A DNA stretch of 42,810 nt from the IMG/VR virus record IMGVR_UViG_3300047550_004400, positions 1-42,810 of that record; one strand, written 5' to 3'. Under the pieces are notes generated by a model, which saw only the letters and a program-made list of their open reading frames with translations, did not search any database and was not told the origin of the DNA. The translations under genes and the position numbers were made by a program. The stretch comes from a virus. Of this stretch, positions 13,389 through 20,138 are shown in pieces; within the stretch, counting starts at the first letter, position 1; every line of letters starts with the position of its first letter.

Positions 13389-13418
13389 AACCTCCCTGTT
13401 TTTACAGGGAGGTTTTTT
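13389..13418. terminator. Intrinsic terminator, probably bidirectional
   Basis: AACCTCCCTG (13389-13398), 6-base loop, CAGGGAGGTT (13405-13414) and a T-run. It lies between the plus-strand operon and the convergent gene ending at 13417. Confidence 0.92.
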
Positions 13419-14097
13419 AATATGTGAATTGTGTATCGATTTTAATTTCTTTGTAATCGTCAAAATTTTCTTCCCACTCCAAAGTTATTTTGTTTTCAGG
13501 TATTTTAATATAAAAATTACCTTGTCCACCCTCATTGTCGTACCAATTATAAAAAGAAAGTTTCTCTATAAAATAATCTTCGATGGAATTTGTAACTTCA
13601 GTTTCATCACCATCATCCCATAAAATAAAATCTTCTAAATAACCATCATCACCACCACCTTCATAATGGAGAGTTCCGTATTCATATCCTTCATTTTTTA
13701 AGTTGTTGAACCATTTATAAATTTCTTCACCTTCGTCTTGAGTAATTTCAAATTCTTGGATATCACCCTTAGAACGGAGATAAGGTATTTCAGCAAAAAA
13801 TGTAACCGTTCTTTCATTTGTGTTTACAACAACATTCAAATACCAATTATCATCAGAATAACGTTTATCCAAAATATTTGATTCCTTAACTAATTTTTCA
13901 ATTAAATCATCAATTATATCATAAGAATCTATTGGTAAAGATGTTGTATCTCCAATCCATTTGAAATCCTGTCGATAAAAATCTTTATCCCAGTCGATAT
14001 CAAATACTGTTTTTGCGACTTTTGACCCCCAACTTCTTATATATTTTGAGAATGTATCTAATTTTTTCTTATCCTTTTCTGATAATTCCATCTTCAT
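13417..14097 (-). CDS. Acidic hypothetical protein, 226 aa
   Basis: No family recognised. The start ATG at 14097 (MKMELSEKDKK) is preferred over the in-frame TTG because the start-proximal AT-rich element ends right before it. The N-terminus is basic and helical; the rest is very acidic and aromatic (for example LEDFILWDDGDETEVTNSI), with a GTLHYEGGGDDGY turn. It seems to alternate beta strands with acidic loops. It is transcribed toward the terminator at 13389. Confidence 0.65.
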   Translation of the reverse strand: MKMELSEKDKKKLDTFSKYIRSWGSKVAKTVFDIDWDKDFYRQDFKWIGDTTSLPIDSYDIIDDLIEKLVKESNILDKRYSDDNWYLNVVVNTNERTVTFFAEIPYLRSKGDIQEFEITQDEGEEIYKWFNNLKNEGYEYGTLHYEGGGDDGYLEDFILWDDGDETEVTNSIEDYFIEKLSFYNWYDNEGGQGNFYIKIPENKITLEWEENFDDYKEIKIDTQFTY

Positions 14098-14113
14098 TTT
14101 AATTATAAATATC
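14098..14113 (-). promoter_or_regulatory. AT-rich start-proximal element
   Basis: GATATTTATAATTAAA read on the minus strand, immediately before the ATG at 14097 and overlapping the stop of the upstream minus-strand gene. Confidence 0.5.
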
Positions 14114-14465
14114 AATCATCTATTTCGATGTCTAAAGTTCTTAACATCCATATAGGTTTTTCTTTCATTTCTAATGCCAATATCCATTCTTTGGCACAAG
14201 GAATATGATTATAACAATCTTCTTTAACATGTTGTTCACCTACATATCTTGTATAAACTAATTTGTCGTCACTATTTTTGAAGGTCATACCGAATATTTT
14301 TTCACATTCAAAAATACCTTCTGAGTGGTGTCTGAATAATCTATGAATGGAATGACCATACCAAGATTTGGTCTCATCAAACCAATTATGGATATGGATA
14401 TAATCTTCCCATTTACCACCAAACTTTTTGGCGGAACTTTTTGCATGTATTATTGGATGTGCCAT
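14112..14465 (-). CDS. DUF6915 family protein
   Basis: A 117-residue protein matching DUF6915: MAHPIIHAKSSAKKFGG start, then IHNWFDETKSWYGHSIHRL, RHHSEGIFECEKIFG and the YVGEQHVKED block. The many conserved histidines suggest a metal site but the function of the family is unknown; it is common in phages and mobile DNA. I use ATG 14465 because the family begins with M-A-H-P; the open frame extends further upstream without similarity. It lies back to back with the 14514 promoter. Confidence 0.85.
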   Translation of the reverse strand: MAHPIIHAKSSAKKFGGKWEDYIHIHNWFDETKSWYGHSIHRLFRHHSEGIFECEKIFGMTFKNSDDKLVYTRYVGEQHVKEDCYNHIPCAKEWILALEMKEKPIWMLRTLDIEIDD

Positions 14466-14513
14466 ATTATAAAATTTAATATAAAAATAAGAAAAAAAAT
14501 CTTTGAGTGAATG

Positions 14514-14545
14514 TTTGTTTATTAACAAAACTTGAGTTAACTTTG
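14514..14545 (+). promoter_or_regulatory. Bacteroidota-type promoter
   Basis: TTTG (14514-14517), 20 bases, TAACTTTG (14538-14545): a full match. It opens the long plus-strand run from 14583 onward. Confidence 0.85.
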
Positions 14546-14582
14546 TATAAACATCAAGGGGATTTTATTAAAAACACAATAT

Positions 14583-14798
14583 ATGCAAACATTAGTTTTC
14601 AACACAACAACTAAAACAGTTAAACTTTATAAAGGTGAGGCCGAGAAGACCGAACTCCTTTATAATTTGGATAATATTCCAACAGTAAAACCAGGAAGTG
14701 ACGGGTATTATGAGGTGATGCAAAAGACATCAGATGAAAAAACTATTCCCGTACTCAGACTTCCAGTGGCATCGACAAATATGTCAATCGTAAAATAA
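14583..14798 (+). CDS. Small hypothetical protein, 71 aa
   Basis: First gene of a plus-strand cluster after the 14514 promoter. The 71 residues alternate strands (TLVFNTTTKTVKLYKGE) and turns, with a VKPGSDGYYEVMQK segment and a C-terminal PVLRLPVASTNMSIV. It looks like a compact all-beta protein. No family recognised. A promoter-proximal position and a leader of about 30 bases suggest substantial expression. Confidence 0.7.
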   Translation: MQTLVFNTTTKTVKLYKGEAEKTELLYNLDNIPTVKPGSDGYYEVMQKTSDEKTIPVLRLPVASTNMSIVK

Positions 14799-14805
14799 AC
14801 AACCA

Positions 14806-15387
14806 ATGGTAAACAATTTTGATATAGTACGACATTTTTTGGATTTCAGCAATCCCGATACGTATTATTTTCTCCAAATACTTAAACGCAGGAAAGACAA
14901 TCCTGATTTGGAGAAAGATATGATTGTGATTTCAGATATCTTCATCTATAGTTTGGAGCAATTCAACCGTATGGAAAGTGAGATTATTGAAACTTGTAAA
15001 ATCAACAATGCTCGTGCTTATTTCAGATTGAACAAAAGAAGTTTGAAGAAAAGTGCTCTTCAGATGTTAAAGAAAGTTACATCATTGGTTATTGACGAAA
15101 ACTACAAAGCGGTTAAAAATGCTTATAGTTCGGTGAGTGGAGAATTCTCAGCTGACCCTGATAAGAAATGGATTGTTGATATTGATGAAAAGGATGAACA
15201 ACTCGATAGAGAAATTCAAGAATACATCAATACTTTGCAACCTGAAGGAATGAAAATCTATGCAAATATCCCAACAAAAAACGGGAATCATTTGATAACA
15301 AAACCATTCAGAGTTGATGAGTTTAAAAAGAAATATCCTCAAGTGGATATTCATAAAGATAATCCCACAATTTTGTTCATACCGTAA
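14806..15387 (+). CDS. Hypothetical protein, 193 aa
   Basis: A mostly helical N-terminal part (NFDIVRHFLDFSNPDTYYFL, RRKDNPDLEKDM) contains RAYFRLNKRSLKKSALQML, and the C-terminal part EYINTLQPEGMKIYANIPTK then NGNHLITKPFRVDEF looks like a separate small alpha/beta domain reminiscent of the primase or RNA-ligase style N-G-x-H-L-I-T-K-P-F turn. I cannot name the family with confidence. Follows the 71-aa gene by 7 bases. Confidence 0.65.
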   Translation: MVNNFDIVRHFLDFSNPDTYYFLQILKRRKDNPDLEKDMIVISDIFIYSLEQFNRMESEIIETCKINNARAYFRLNKRSLKKSALQMLKKVTSLVIDENYKAVKNAYSSVSGEFSADPDKKWIVDIDEKDEQLDREIQEYINTLQPEGMKIYANIPTKNGNHLITKPFRVDEFKKKYPQVDIHKDNPTILFIP

Positions 15388-15400
15388 ATTAAACATTTTT

Positions 15401-15949
15401 ATGATGTTAAATAAAGAAAAGTTATTTGAATTTGTTGTTAAAAAATTGGCGGAATGGTATCAAGAACAAAACCAAAATCAGGATATCAACGATAATAACT
15501 TTGGGACTTTAAAAGTTCTTAAGTTATTATTTTTTGTTTGTTCATGTAGGGCACATTTGGATTCTTCTTTGATTGATATATTTGATGATTTTTATGCAAT
15601 GCCTTTTGGTCATATTGAAAAAGACATCTTGAGTTTATTAAAACAAAATAACGGAAAATTTGAAAATATTGAAATTACAGATTCGAAAACAATTTTCAAT
15701 AATCTGTTTACGGAATGTCCTGATGATAAAGAGATTTTAAAATCTATCGATGATTCAATAGATTATCTCAAAGAAAAAAATCCTATATTGATTAATTACT
15801 CAGCACTTTCGTTGGTTGATTTGTCAAGGATTTTTTACTCTTGGAATCGTTATTATAGGTTAGCGAAAAAAGATAATACATATTCTATGAAAATCCCTAA
15901 AGAATTTATTATATCTGAAGACAAAATTTTTTCACTCCAATCGTATTAA
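15401..15949 (+). CDS. Hypothetical protein, 182 aa
   Basis: Start taken at ATG 15401 (MMLNKEK), just after the preceding gene. The protein is helical with a cysteine pair in LLFFVCSCRAHLDSS, a DFYAMPFGHIEKDILSLL block (about 60-77) and acidic helices after it. The F-x-A-M-P-F-G-x-x-E-x-D-I pattern resembles the DUF4065/GepA (Panacea) family associated with toxin neutralisation and phage proteins, but similarity is partial. Function unknown. Confidence 0.6.
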   Translation: MMLNKEKLFEFVVKKLAEWYQEQNQNQDINDNNFGTLKVLKLLFFVCSCRAHLDSSLIDIFDDFYAMPFGHIEKDILSLLKQNNGKFENIEITDSKTIFNNLFTECPDDKEILKSIDDSIDYLKEKNPILINYSALSLVDLSRIFYSWNRYYRLAKKDNTYSMKIPKEFIISEDKIFSLQSY

Positions 15950-15951
15950 TA

Positions 15952-16500
15952 ATGGGAAATGTAAATCTTGAACATTCGATTAACACTATAATTAAAAAGA
16001 TAGTGGGTCCCAATGTAAATATGGGAATCAATAATTCTTTGTTAATTGACATTAGTTATCGGTCAACCTATGATGGTGGGGAGTTTACATTCTTCATGGG
16101 GGGAACATATAAAAACTTATATAATCTTGGGGACGATGTTATGAAGACCATCAATGAAATTATGACTTGGTGTGATTTAACGGAAATAATTAAAGATTTC
16201 ACAATAAAAATTGAAACACCTCACCGTAATTTTTCATTTACATATTTTGAATATTTGAATTCTAAATATCGACACAAAGGTAATGGTAGAGGTCATTATA
16301 CTAACAAATGGTTTTGTTTTGTGGAATTCCAAAAATTAGAGAACTTTGAAAATAACTACGGGGCTTTTCAAAATACGAATTTTAACCTTTTTTCGTTATC
16401 GCATAACAAAACATCAATTAATATAGAAATTGGGTTCAATAAAAAAGAAGAACGATTTTTGGATAAGTTAAGAAAAAAAATAGTATCTTTGTTCAAATAG
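15952..16500 (+). CDS. Hypothetical protein, 182 aa
   Basis: No family recognised. N-terminal helix and strands (SINTIIKKIVGPNVNMGI), a glycine-rich TYDGGEFTFFMGGTY, and an aromatic middle with histidines in RHKGNGRGHYTNKWF. The C-terminal helix is lysine-rich. It starts 2 bases after the preceding stop, within the same operon. Confidence 0.6.
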   Translation: MGNVNLEHSINTIIKKIVGPNVNMGINNSLLIDISYRSTYDGGEFTFFMGGTYKNLYNLGDDVMKTINEIMTWCDLTEIIKDFTIKIETPHRNFSFTYFEYLNSKYRHKGNGRGHYTNKWFCFVEFQKLENFENNYGAFQNTNFNLFSLSHNKTSINIEIGFNKKEERFLDKLRKKIVSLFK

Positions 16501-16506
16501 TACAAT

Positions 16507-17241
16507 ATGTTTAAATTTTACCTTGTTGGAGGAACAGTTAGAGATGAAATCCTTGGACTTAAATCTAAGGATATTGATTATGCTGTTGTACCTAGTGATG
16601 AATTATTAGGTAGAATTAAGAGTGCTCAAGATATGTTTACCATGTTGGTTGATTATTTAAAAAACCAAGGGTTTACTATTTTCCTCATAACACCTGACTG
16701 TTATACAATCAGAGCAAAGTATCCAGTGGGTCACGCCATTGAAGGAATGGTTGCTGATTTTGTCATGTCACGTAAAGAGGTTGGGTATATTGAAAATACT
16801 CGAACACCAATAATCGAGCCTGGTACATTATATGATGATTTATTGCGTCGAGATTTTACGGTGAATGCATTGGCAAAAGATGATGAAGGTAACATTATTG
16901 ATTATTTCAATGGTTTAAAAGACCTTGAGAACAAAGAATTGAGAACACCAATGGATTGTAATATAACATTCAATGATGACCCATTACGAATATTAAGGGC
17001 TATAAGGTTTCATATAACAAAAGGTTTCAGAATACCTGATGAAATGTTTTGGAAAATATATGTCTATCCATATGACACAAAAATGCACGTGGTATCAACT
17101 GAGAGAATCAGAGAAGAACTTTATAAGTGTTTCAAGTTTGACACACTAAAAACTCTTGAAGTTTTAGATGGGTTTGTAATTTTAAGAAACTATGTATTCA
17201 GGAATAATATATTATGGTTAAAACCTACAAATGAACAATAA
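16507..17241 (+). CDS. tRNA nucleotidyltransferase / poly(A) polymerase-like head domain
   Basis: Class II nucleotidyltransferase of the CCA-adding/poly(A) polymerase group. Motifs in order: LVGGTVRDEILGL (6-18) with catalytic D22/D24 in KDIDYAV, DLLRRDFTVNALA (111-123), DDPLRILRAIRF (157-168) and ERIREELYK (199-207). These are motifs A to E of the head and neck, so it is likely active. At 244 residues it lacks the body and tail domains that bring normal CCA enzymes to about 400, so substrate binding may differ. It could repair tRNA 3' ends during infection. I see no tRNA gene in the window. Confidence 0.85.
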   Translation: MFKFYLVGGTVRDEILGLKSKDIDYAVVPSDELLGRIKSAQDMFTMLVDYLKNQGFTIFLITPDCYTIRAKYPVGHAIEGMVADFVMSRKEVGYIENTRTPIIEPGTLYDDLLRRDFTVNALAKDDEGNIIDYFNGLKDLENKELRTPMDCNITFNDDPLRILRAIRFHITKGFRIPDEMFWKIYVYPYDTKMHVVSTERIREELYKCFKFDTLKTLEVLDGFVILRNYVFRNNILWLKPTNEQ

Positions 17242-17244
17242 ATT

Positions 17245-17724
17245 ATGAGAACATTTGAAATACACATAACAGGTGAAGAATCAATAAACTCTGAGTTAGA
17301 CGATATGAAGATAAAAAATATCATCATAAAACTACTCAGACCCGATAAAACTCATTTCAGAACGGAATATATGAGTTCTTTCATTTCCAAATTCAAAACA
17401 TACGAAGAATGTAAAACTTATGTTGATGATTTGGTGTCCAAACTTAAATCAAAAATAATCAGAGTTAAGATAGAATGTCCTATCTACCATGATTATATTT
17501 TAAGAAGCGTGTATGTTGAATCTCATTTTGTTCCGAATGAAAAGTATGTTGGGAGTTATCCGATGAGTCAGAATCAAAAGTCGGGAAAAATAATGTGTAC
17601 CGATAGAGAATATGACAAAACAAAATATAATTCATTCATAGATAAATGGAAGAATGAGGATGTCGAGTTATGTCTTTATGATGATTATATTCGTGAAGAT
17701 TTTGATTGGTTTAAATTATATTAA
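17245..17724 (+). CDS. Hypothetical protein, 159 aa
   Basis: No family recognised, but the first strand RTFEIHITGEES and YRTEYMSSFISKFKTYEEC-like middle suggest an alpha/beta ferredoxin-like fold; RVKIECPIYHDYILRSVYVESHFVP contains conserved-looking H and Y residues. A nearly identical layout (strand, E-x-H-I-T-G) occurs in phage proteins next to nucleotidyltransferases. It starts 3 bases after the preceding gene. Confidence 0.6.
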   Translation: MRTFEIHITGEESINSELDDMKIKNIIIKLLRPDKTHFRTEYMSSFISKFKTYEECKTYVDDLVSKLKSKIIRVKIECPIYHDYILRSVYVESHFVPNEKYVGSYPMSQNQKSGKIMCTDREYDKTKYNSFIDKWKNEDVELCLYDDYIREDFDWFKLY

Positions 17725-17726
17725 TT

Positions 17727-18080
17727 ATGAAAGACTTAAGATTTTATAAAGATGAGTGGGGATGGTTTGTAGATTTACCTGAATGGGAAGGTGATGTGAT
17801 GGATTTACAGATGGTTTCTGGTGCGGATGTTTTGTGTGAAATTATTGCTCAGGGTGAAAGTGAATTTAAAATTATGATGTCCGATGTTAGTTTCCCTGGG
17901 TCGAATATTTTAAAATTTAAGCAATTAGGACGACTTGAAGGTTTTGAGATGGGTACTGGTGCTTGGTACATTCTCGAAAAATATAATGGAGTTGAATATA
18001 ATCTTCCAATGTGGTTATGTGATGTTACAAAACATCCACTAGTGTTTGGTGAGTTTCCTGTTGAAATATATTTTCTATAG
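17727..18080 (+). CDS. Conserved-looking hypothetical protein, 117 aa (DUF6717-like)
   Basis: Starts KDLRFYKDEWGWFVDLPEW and contains MWLCDVTKHPLVFGEFPVEI at the end, a pattern of small phage and plasmid proteins with a W-x-W-x-V-D-L-P motif (similar to DUF6717). About 117 residues, beta-rich. Function unknown. Its stop codon is directly followed by the promoter for the MGCDIH gene. Confidence 0.6.
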   Translation: MKDLRFYKDEWGWFVDLPEWEGDVMDLQMVSGADVLCEIIAQGESEFKIMMSDVSFPGSNILKFKQLGRLEGFEMGTGAWYILEKYNGVEYNLPMWLCDVTKHPLVFGEFPVEIYFL

Positions 18081-18112
18081 TTTGACGATATCGATTTGGT
18101 TTCTTATATTTC
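18081..18112 (+). promoter_or_regulatory. Bacteroidota-type promoter
   Basis: TTTG (18081-18084), 20 bases, TATATTTC (18105-18112; last base off consensus). Ends 4 bases before the ATG at 18117, again predicting a leaderless mRNA. Confidence 0.7.
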
Positions 18113-18116
18113 TTGA

Positions 18117-18725
18117 ATGGGATGTGATATACATTGTTATTTAGAAAGATATAGGTCAATTAATGATGAAAAAAAATGGGTCAACATTGATAATTGGAAA
18201 CTTAATCCGTATTATGATGGTATTGACAAATATGAGGATAAATATCAACATAAACAATTTTACCGAGGTCAAGATTATGAGTTATTTGATATTTTAGCGG
18301 GTGTTAGAACTAATTTTGAAAATGGTTTGATTTGTAAACCCAAAGGTCTTCCTGAGGATTGTTCTGAAGTTGTAAAAGAACAAAGTGAAATATGGAATAG
18401 TGATGGTCATAATCATAGTTATTTTACTTTGAAAGAATTACGAGATTGGTTAAGAATGTATCCAACTATAAAAAGGTCAGGTATGATTTCCCAAGAAGCG
18501 GCCAAACTTTTGGATTTAAATGTTGAAACACCAAACTTTTGGACGGGATGGGCACACGAAATGTTAGATTTTGTTTATAGAGAATGGGAAGATATTTCAC
18601 CTTTGAAATATTTTGTCGATAAAATGGAAAATTTTTTATCTGATGAATGGAGAGTGACTAAAAACGAAGAAAACTTACAACAATTTGAAAATGACATGAG
18701 AGTCATTTTTTGGTTTGATAATTAA
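18117..18725 (+). CDS. MGCDIH-type conserved phage protein, 202 aa
   Basis: Belongs to a family in tailed phages and some bacteria that begins with MGCDIHCYLE and contains WVNIDNWKLN, a DYELFDILAGVRT block, GLPEDCS and a HNHSYFTLKEL block (about 98-108). The conserved C, D and H residues at the N-terminus and in the H-x-H-S motif suggest a metal-dependent enzyme, but no activity is established. Length is typical. It starts an operon with the two genes after it. Confidence 0.8.
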   Translation: MGCDIHCYLERYRSINDEKKWVNIDNWKLNPYYDGIDKYEDKYQHKQFYRGQDYELFDILAGVRTNFENGLICKPKGLPEDCSEVVKEQSEIWNSDGHNHSYFTLKELRDWLRMYPTIKRSGMISQEAAKLLDLNVETPNFWTGWAHEMLDFVYREWEDISPLKYFVDKMENFLSDEWRVTKNEENLQQFENDMRVIFWFDN

Positions 18726-18731
18726 AAAAAT

Positions 18732-18998
18732 ATGACAGCACAAGAATTTGAAAAAAAATACGAACAATATCTTGAGGAAAATTACATTGGGTTAGAAATT
18801 AATGATGAGAATGTTATTAATTTTTTGGACAACGTATTTACTGACTTAATAAAAATACCAGGATTCAAGTACCATCAGATTAAACTAAAATTCGGTATGC
18901 CAAGATTCTATACAAATCTTGATGAAGTGTTTCCCAAGTTTTCAATAATGATGGAATCTGAAATTGAAAAACAAATCGAAAAACTTTTAAAAAAATAA
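18732..18998 (+). CDS. Small hypothetical protein, 88 aa
   Basis: An acidic N-terminal helix (TAQEFEKKYEQYLEENYIGL), a helix IINFLD-like region and basic C-terminal end IEKQIEKLLKK. No family recognised. It lies 6 bases after the MGCDIH gene and 3 bases before the next, so co-expression is likely. Confidence 0.6.
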   Translation: MTAQEFEKKYEQYLEENYIGLEINDENVINFLDNVFTDLIKIPGFKYHQIKLKFGMPRFYTNLDEVFPKFSIMMESEIEKQIEKLLKK

Positions 18999-19001
18999 AT
19001 T

Positions 19002-19238
19002 ATGGATGTAAATTTTGATGGTCTTAGATGGCAATTAATACGTAGTTATAATCGTCTCACAAAAAAATTGAATTCCAATATGACTGATGGTAATGTTAGA
19101 ATATCAGTGGAAGAAATTTCAGATGAAATGGAATATATTCGTGATTGTATTGTGACGTTAGCTTTCATGTATGATGAAGGAAATTTCGATTGTTTGGAGA
19201 ATCCGCAATTTGAAAGATTAGAAACCAATGAAAATTAA
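19002..19238 (+). CDS. Small hypothetical protein, 78 aa
   Basis: No family recognised. Predicted helices LRWQLIRSYNRLTKKLN and ISVEEISDEMEYIRDC separated by a short polar turn, then an acidic C-terminal tail. The 3' end overlaps the HNH gene start by 11 bases, indicating coupled translation. Confidence 0.6.
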   Translation: MDVNFDGLRWQLIRSYNRLTKKLNSNMTDGNVRISVEEISDEMEYIRDCIVTLAFMYDEGNFDCLENPQFERLETNEN

Positions 19239-19587
19239 TAGGGAAGACGTTTACAATAAATGTAACGGGCATTGTGCATATTGTGGAAAAGAAATAACTT
19301 TCAAACAAATGCAAGTTGACCATGTTATTAGTAAAAGTAGATTTTATAATCAAAACCCATTACCCGATTATCATCATAATGAATTGAAAAATCTTTTACC
19401 GTCTTGTGCGAGATGTAACAAATGGAAAGATACATTTACTATTGATGGTTTCAGAACTCAAATAGAACTTCAATTAGAAAGATTAAGAAGAGATAGTCCC
19501 AATTATCGTATAGCGTTAGATTATAATTTAATTGAAGAATGTCCAAAAAATATTATATTTTACTTCGAGAAAAATTTGGAAAACTAA
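19228..19587 (+). CDS. HNH endonuclease
   Basis: Small DNA endonuclease with a complete HNH core in 119 residues: first knuckle C16-x-x-C19 (CAYCG), catalytic DH at 31-32 (QVDHVISKS), N55 in ELKNLLP, second knuckle C60-x-x-C63-N64 (CARCN). This is the free-standing zinc-stabilised HNH of phages, which may act as a homing nuclease or in DNA packaging. No intron or terminase gene is next to it, so homing as a free-standing nuclease or another role is possible. Overlaps its upstream neighbour. Confidence 0.9.
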   Translation: MKINREDVYNKCNGHCAYCGKEITFKQMQVDHVISKSRFYNQNPLPDYHHNELKNLLPSCARCNKWKDTFTIDGFRTQIELQLERLRRDSPNYRIALDYNLIEECPKNIIFYFEKNLEN

Positions 19588-19606
19588 AAGATAAGTTCTA
19601 TTTTTG
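19575..19606 (+). promoter_or_regulatory. Bacteroidota-type promoter
   Basis: TTTG (19575-19578), 20 bases, TATTTTTG (19599-19606), full match. Begins in the last codons of the HNH gene and reads into the YqhA-like gene. Confidence 0.85.
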
Positions 19607-19632
19607 TGGTACATTAACTTAATTTTATAAAA

Positions 19633-20118
19633 ATGAAAAAATTTATCGAGACACTTATCTTCCAATCTAAATGGTTACTAATACCGTTCTACATCGTTTT
19701 GATTCTTACCTTAGGTGTTTATACCTATTTTGATGTTAAATCGTTCATTGAGTACATCGGTGAGTTACATTCAATCAATAAAGAAGGTGCCATGTTAACC
19801 TTTATTGAACTTATAGACATTACAATGATTGCGAACTTAGGTAAGATGATTATTACAGGTTCTTATAATAGCTTTGTTTCAAAGACTCATGGTAATGATG
19901 GTGAAAATGTCAGTAGCGGTATGTTAAAAGTAAAAATGGCAACATCATTAGTGGGTATTACATCAATCGGAATTTTAGAAAAGTCAGTAAACATAGTTAA
20001 TGTTCCTTGGGACACATTATATAAATTGGCATTTGTTCATGGATTATTTTTATTTTCAGCGTTAGTTTTAGAGATTGTTGATTATCTCCATGAAAAATGC
20101 TCAAGTCATTCACACTAA
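19633..20118 (+). CDS. YqhA/UPF0114 family membrane protein
   Basis: Inner-membrane protein of the UPF0114 (YqhA) family. It starts KKFIETLIFQSKWLL, has a first membrane segment (about 14-33, LIPFYIVLILTLGVYTYF), the family core LIDITMIANLGKMIITGSY (about 62-80), a cytoplasmic KVKMATSLVGITSI region and a final membrane helix KLAFVHGLFLFSALVLEIVDYL. Related proteins are known in large phages; function unknown, ion or lipid-related roles have been guessed for the family. The gene overlaps by frame the region before the adhesin gene. Confidence 0.82.
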   Translation: MKKFIETLIFQSKWLLIPFYIVLILTLGVYTYFDVKSFIEYIGELHSINKEGAMLTFIELIDITMIANLGKMIITGSYNSFVSKTHGNDGENVSSGMLKVKMATSLVGITSIGILEKSVNIVNVPWDTLYKLAFVHGLFLFSALVLEIVDYLHEKCSSHSH

Positions 20119-20138
20119 AAAAAACAAACAATATAAAA

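Noticed and set aside
16458-16491. Promoter before the nucleotidyltransferase gene
   Set aside because: TATCTTTG (16484-16491) is perfect, but the only TTTG upstream is 22 bases away, outside the spacing seen elsewhere; left as a possible weak site.
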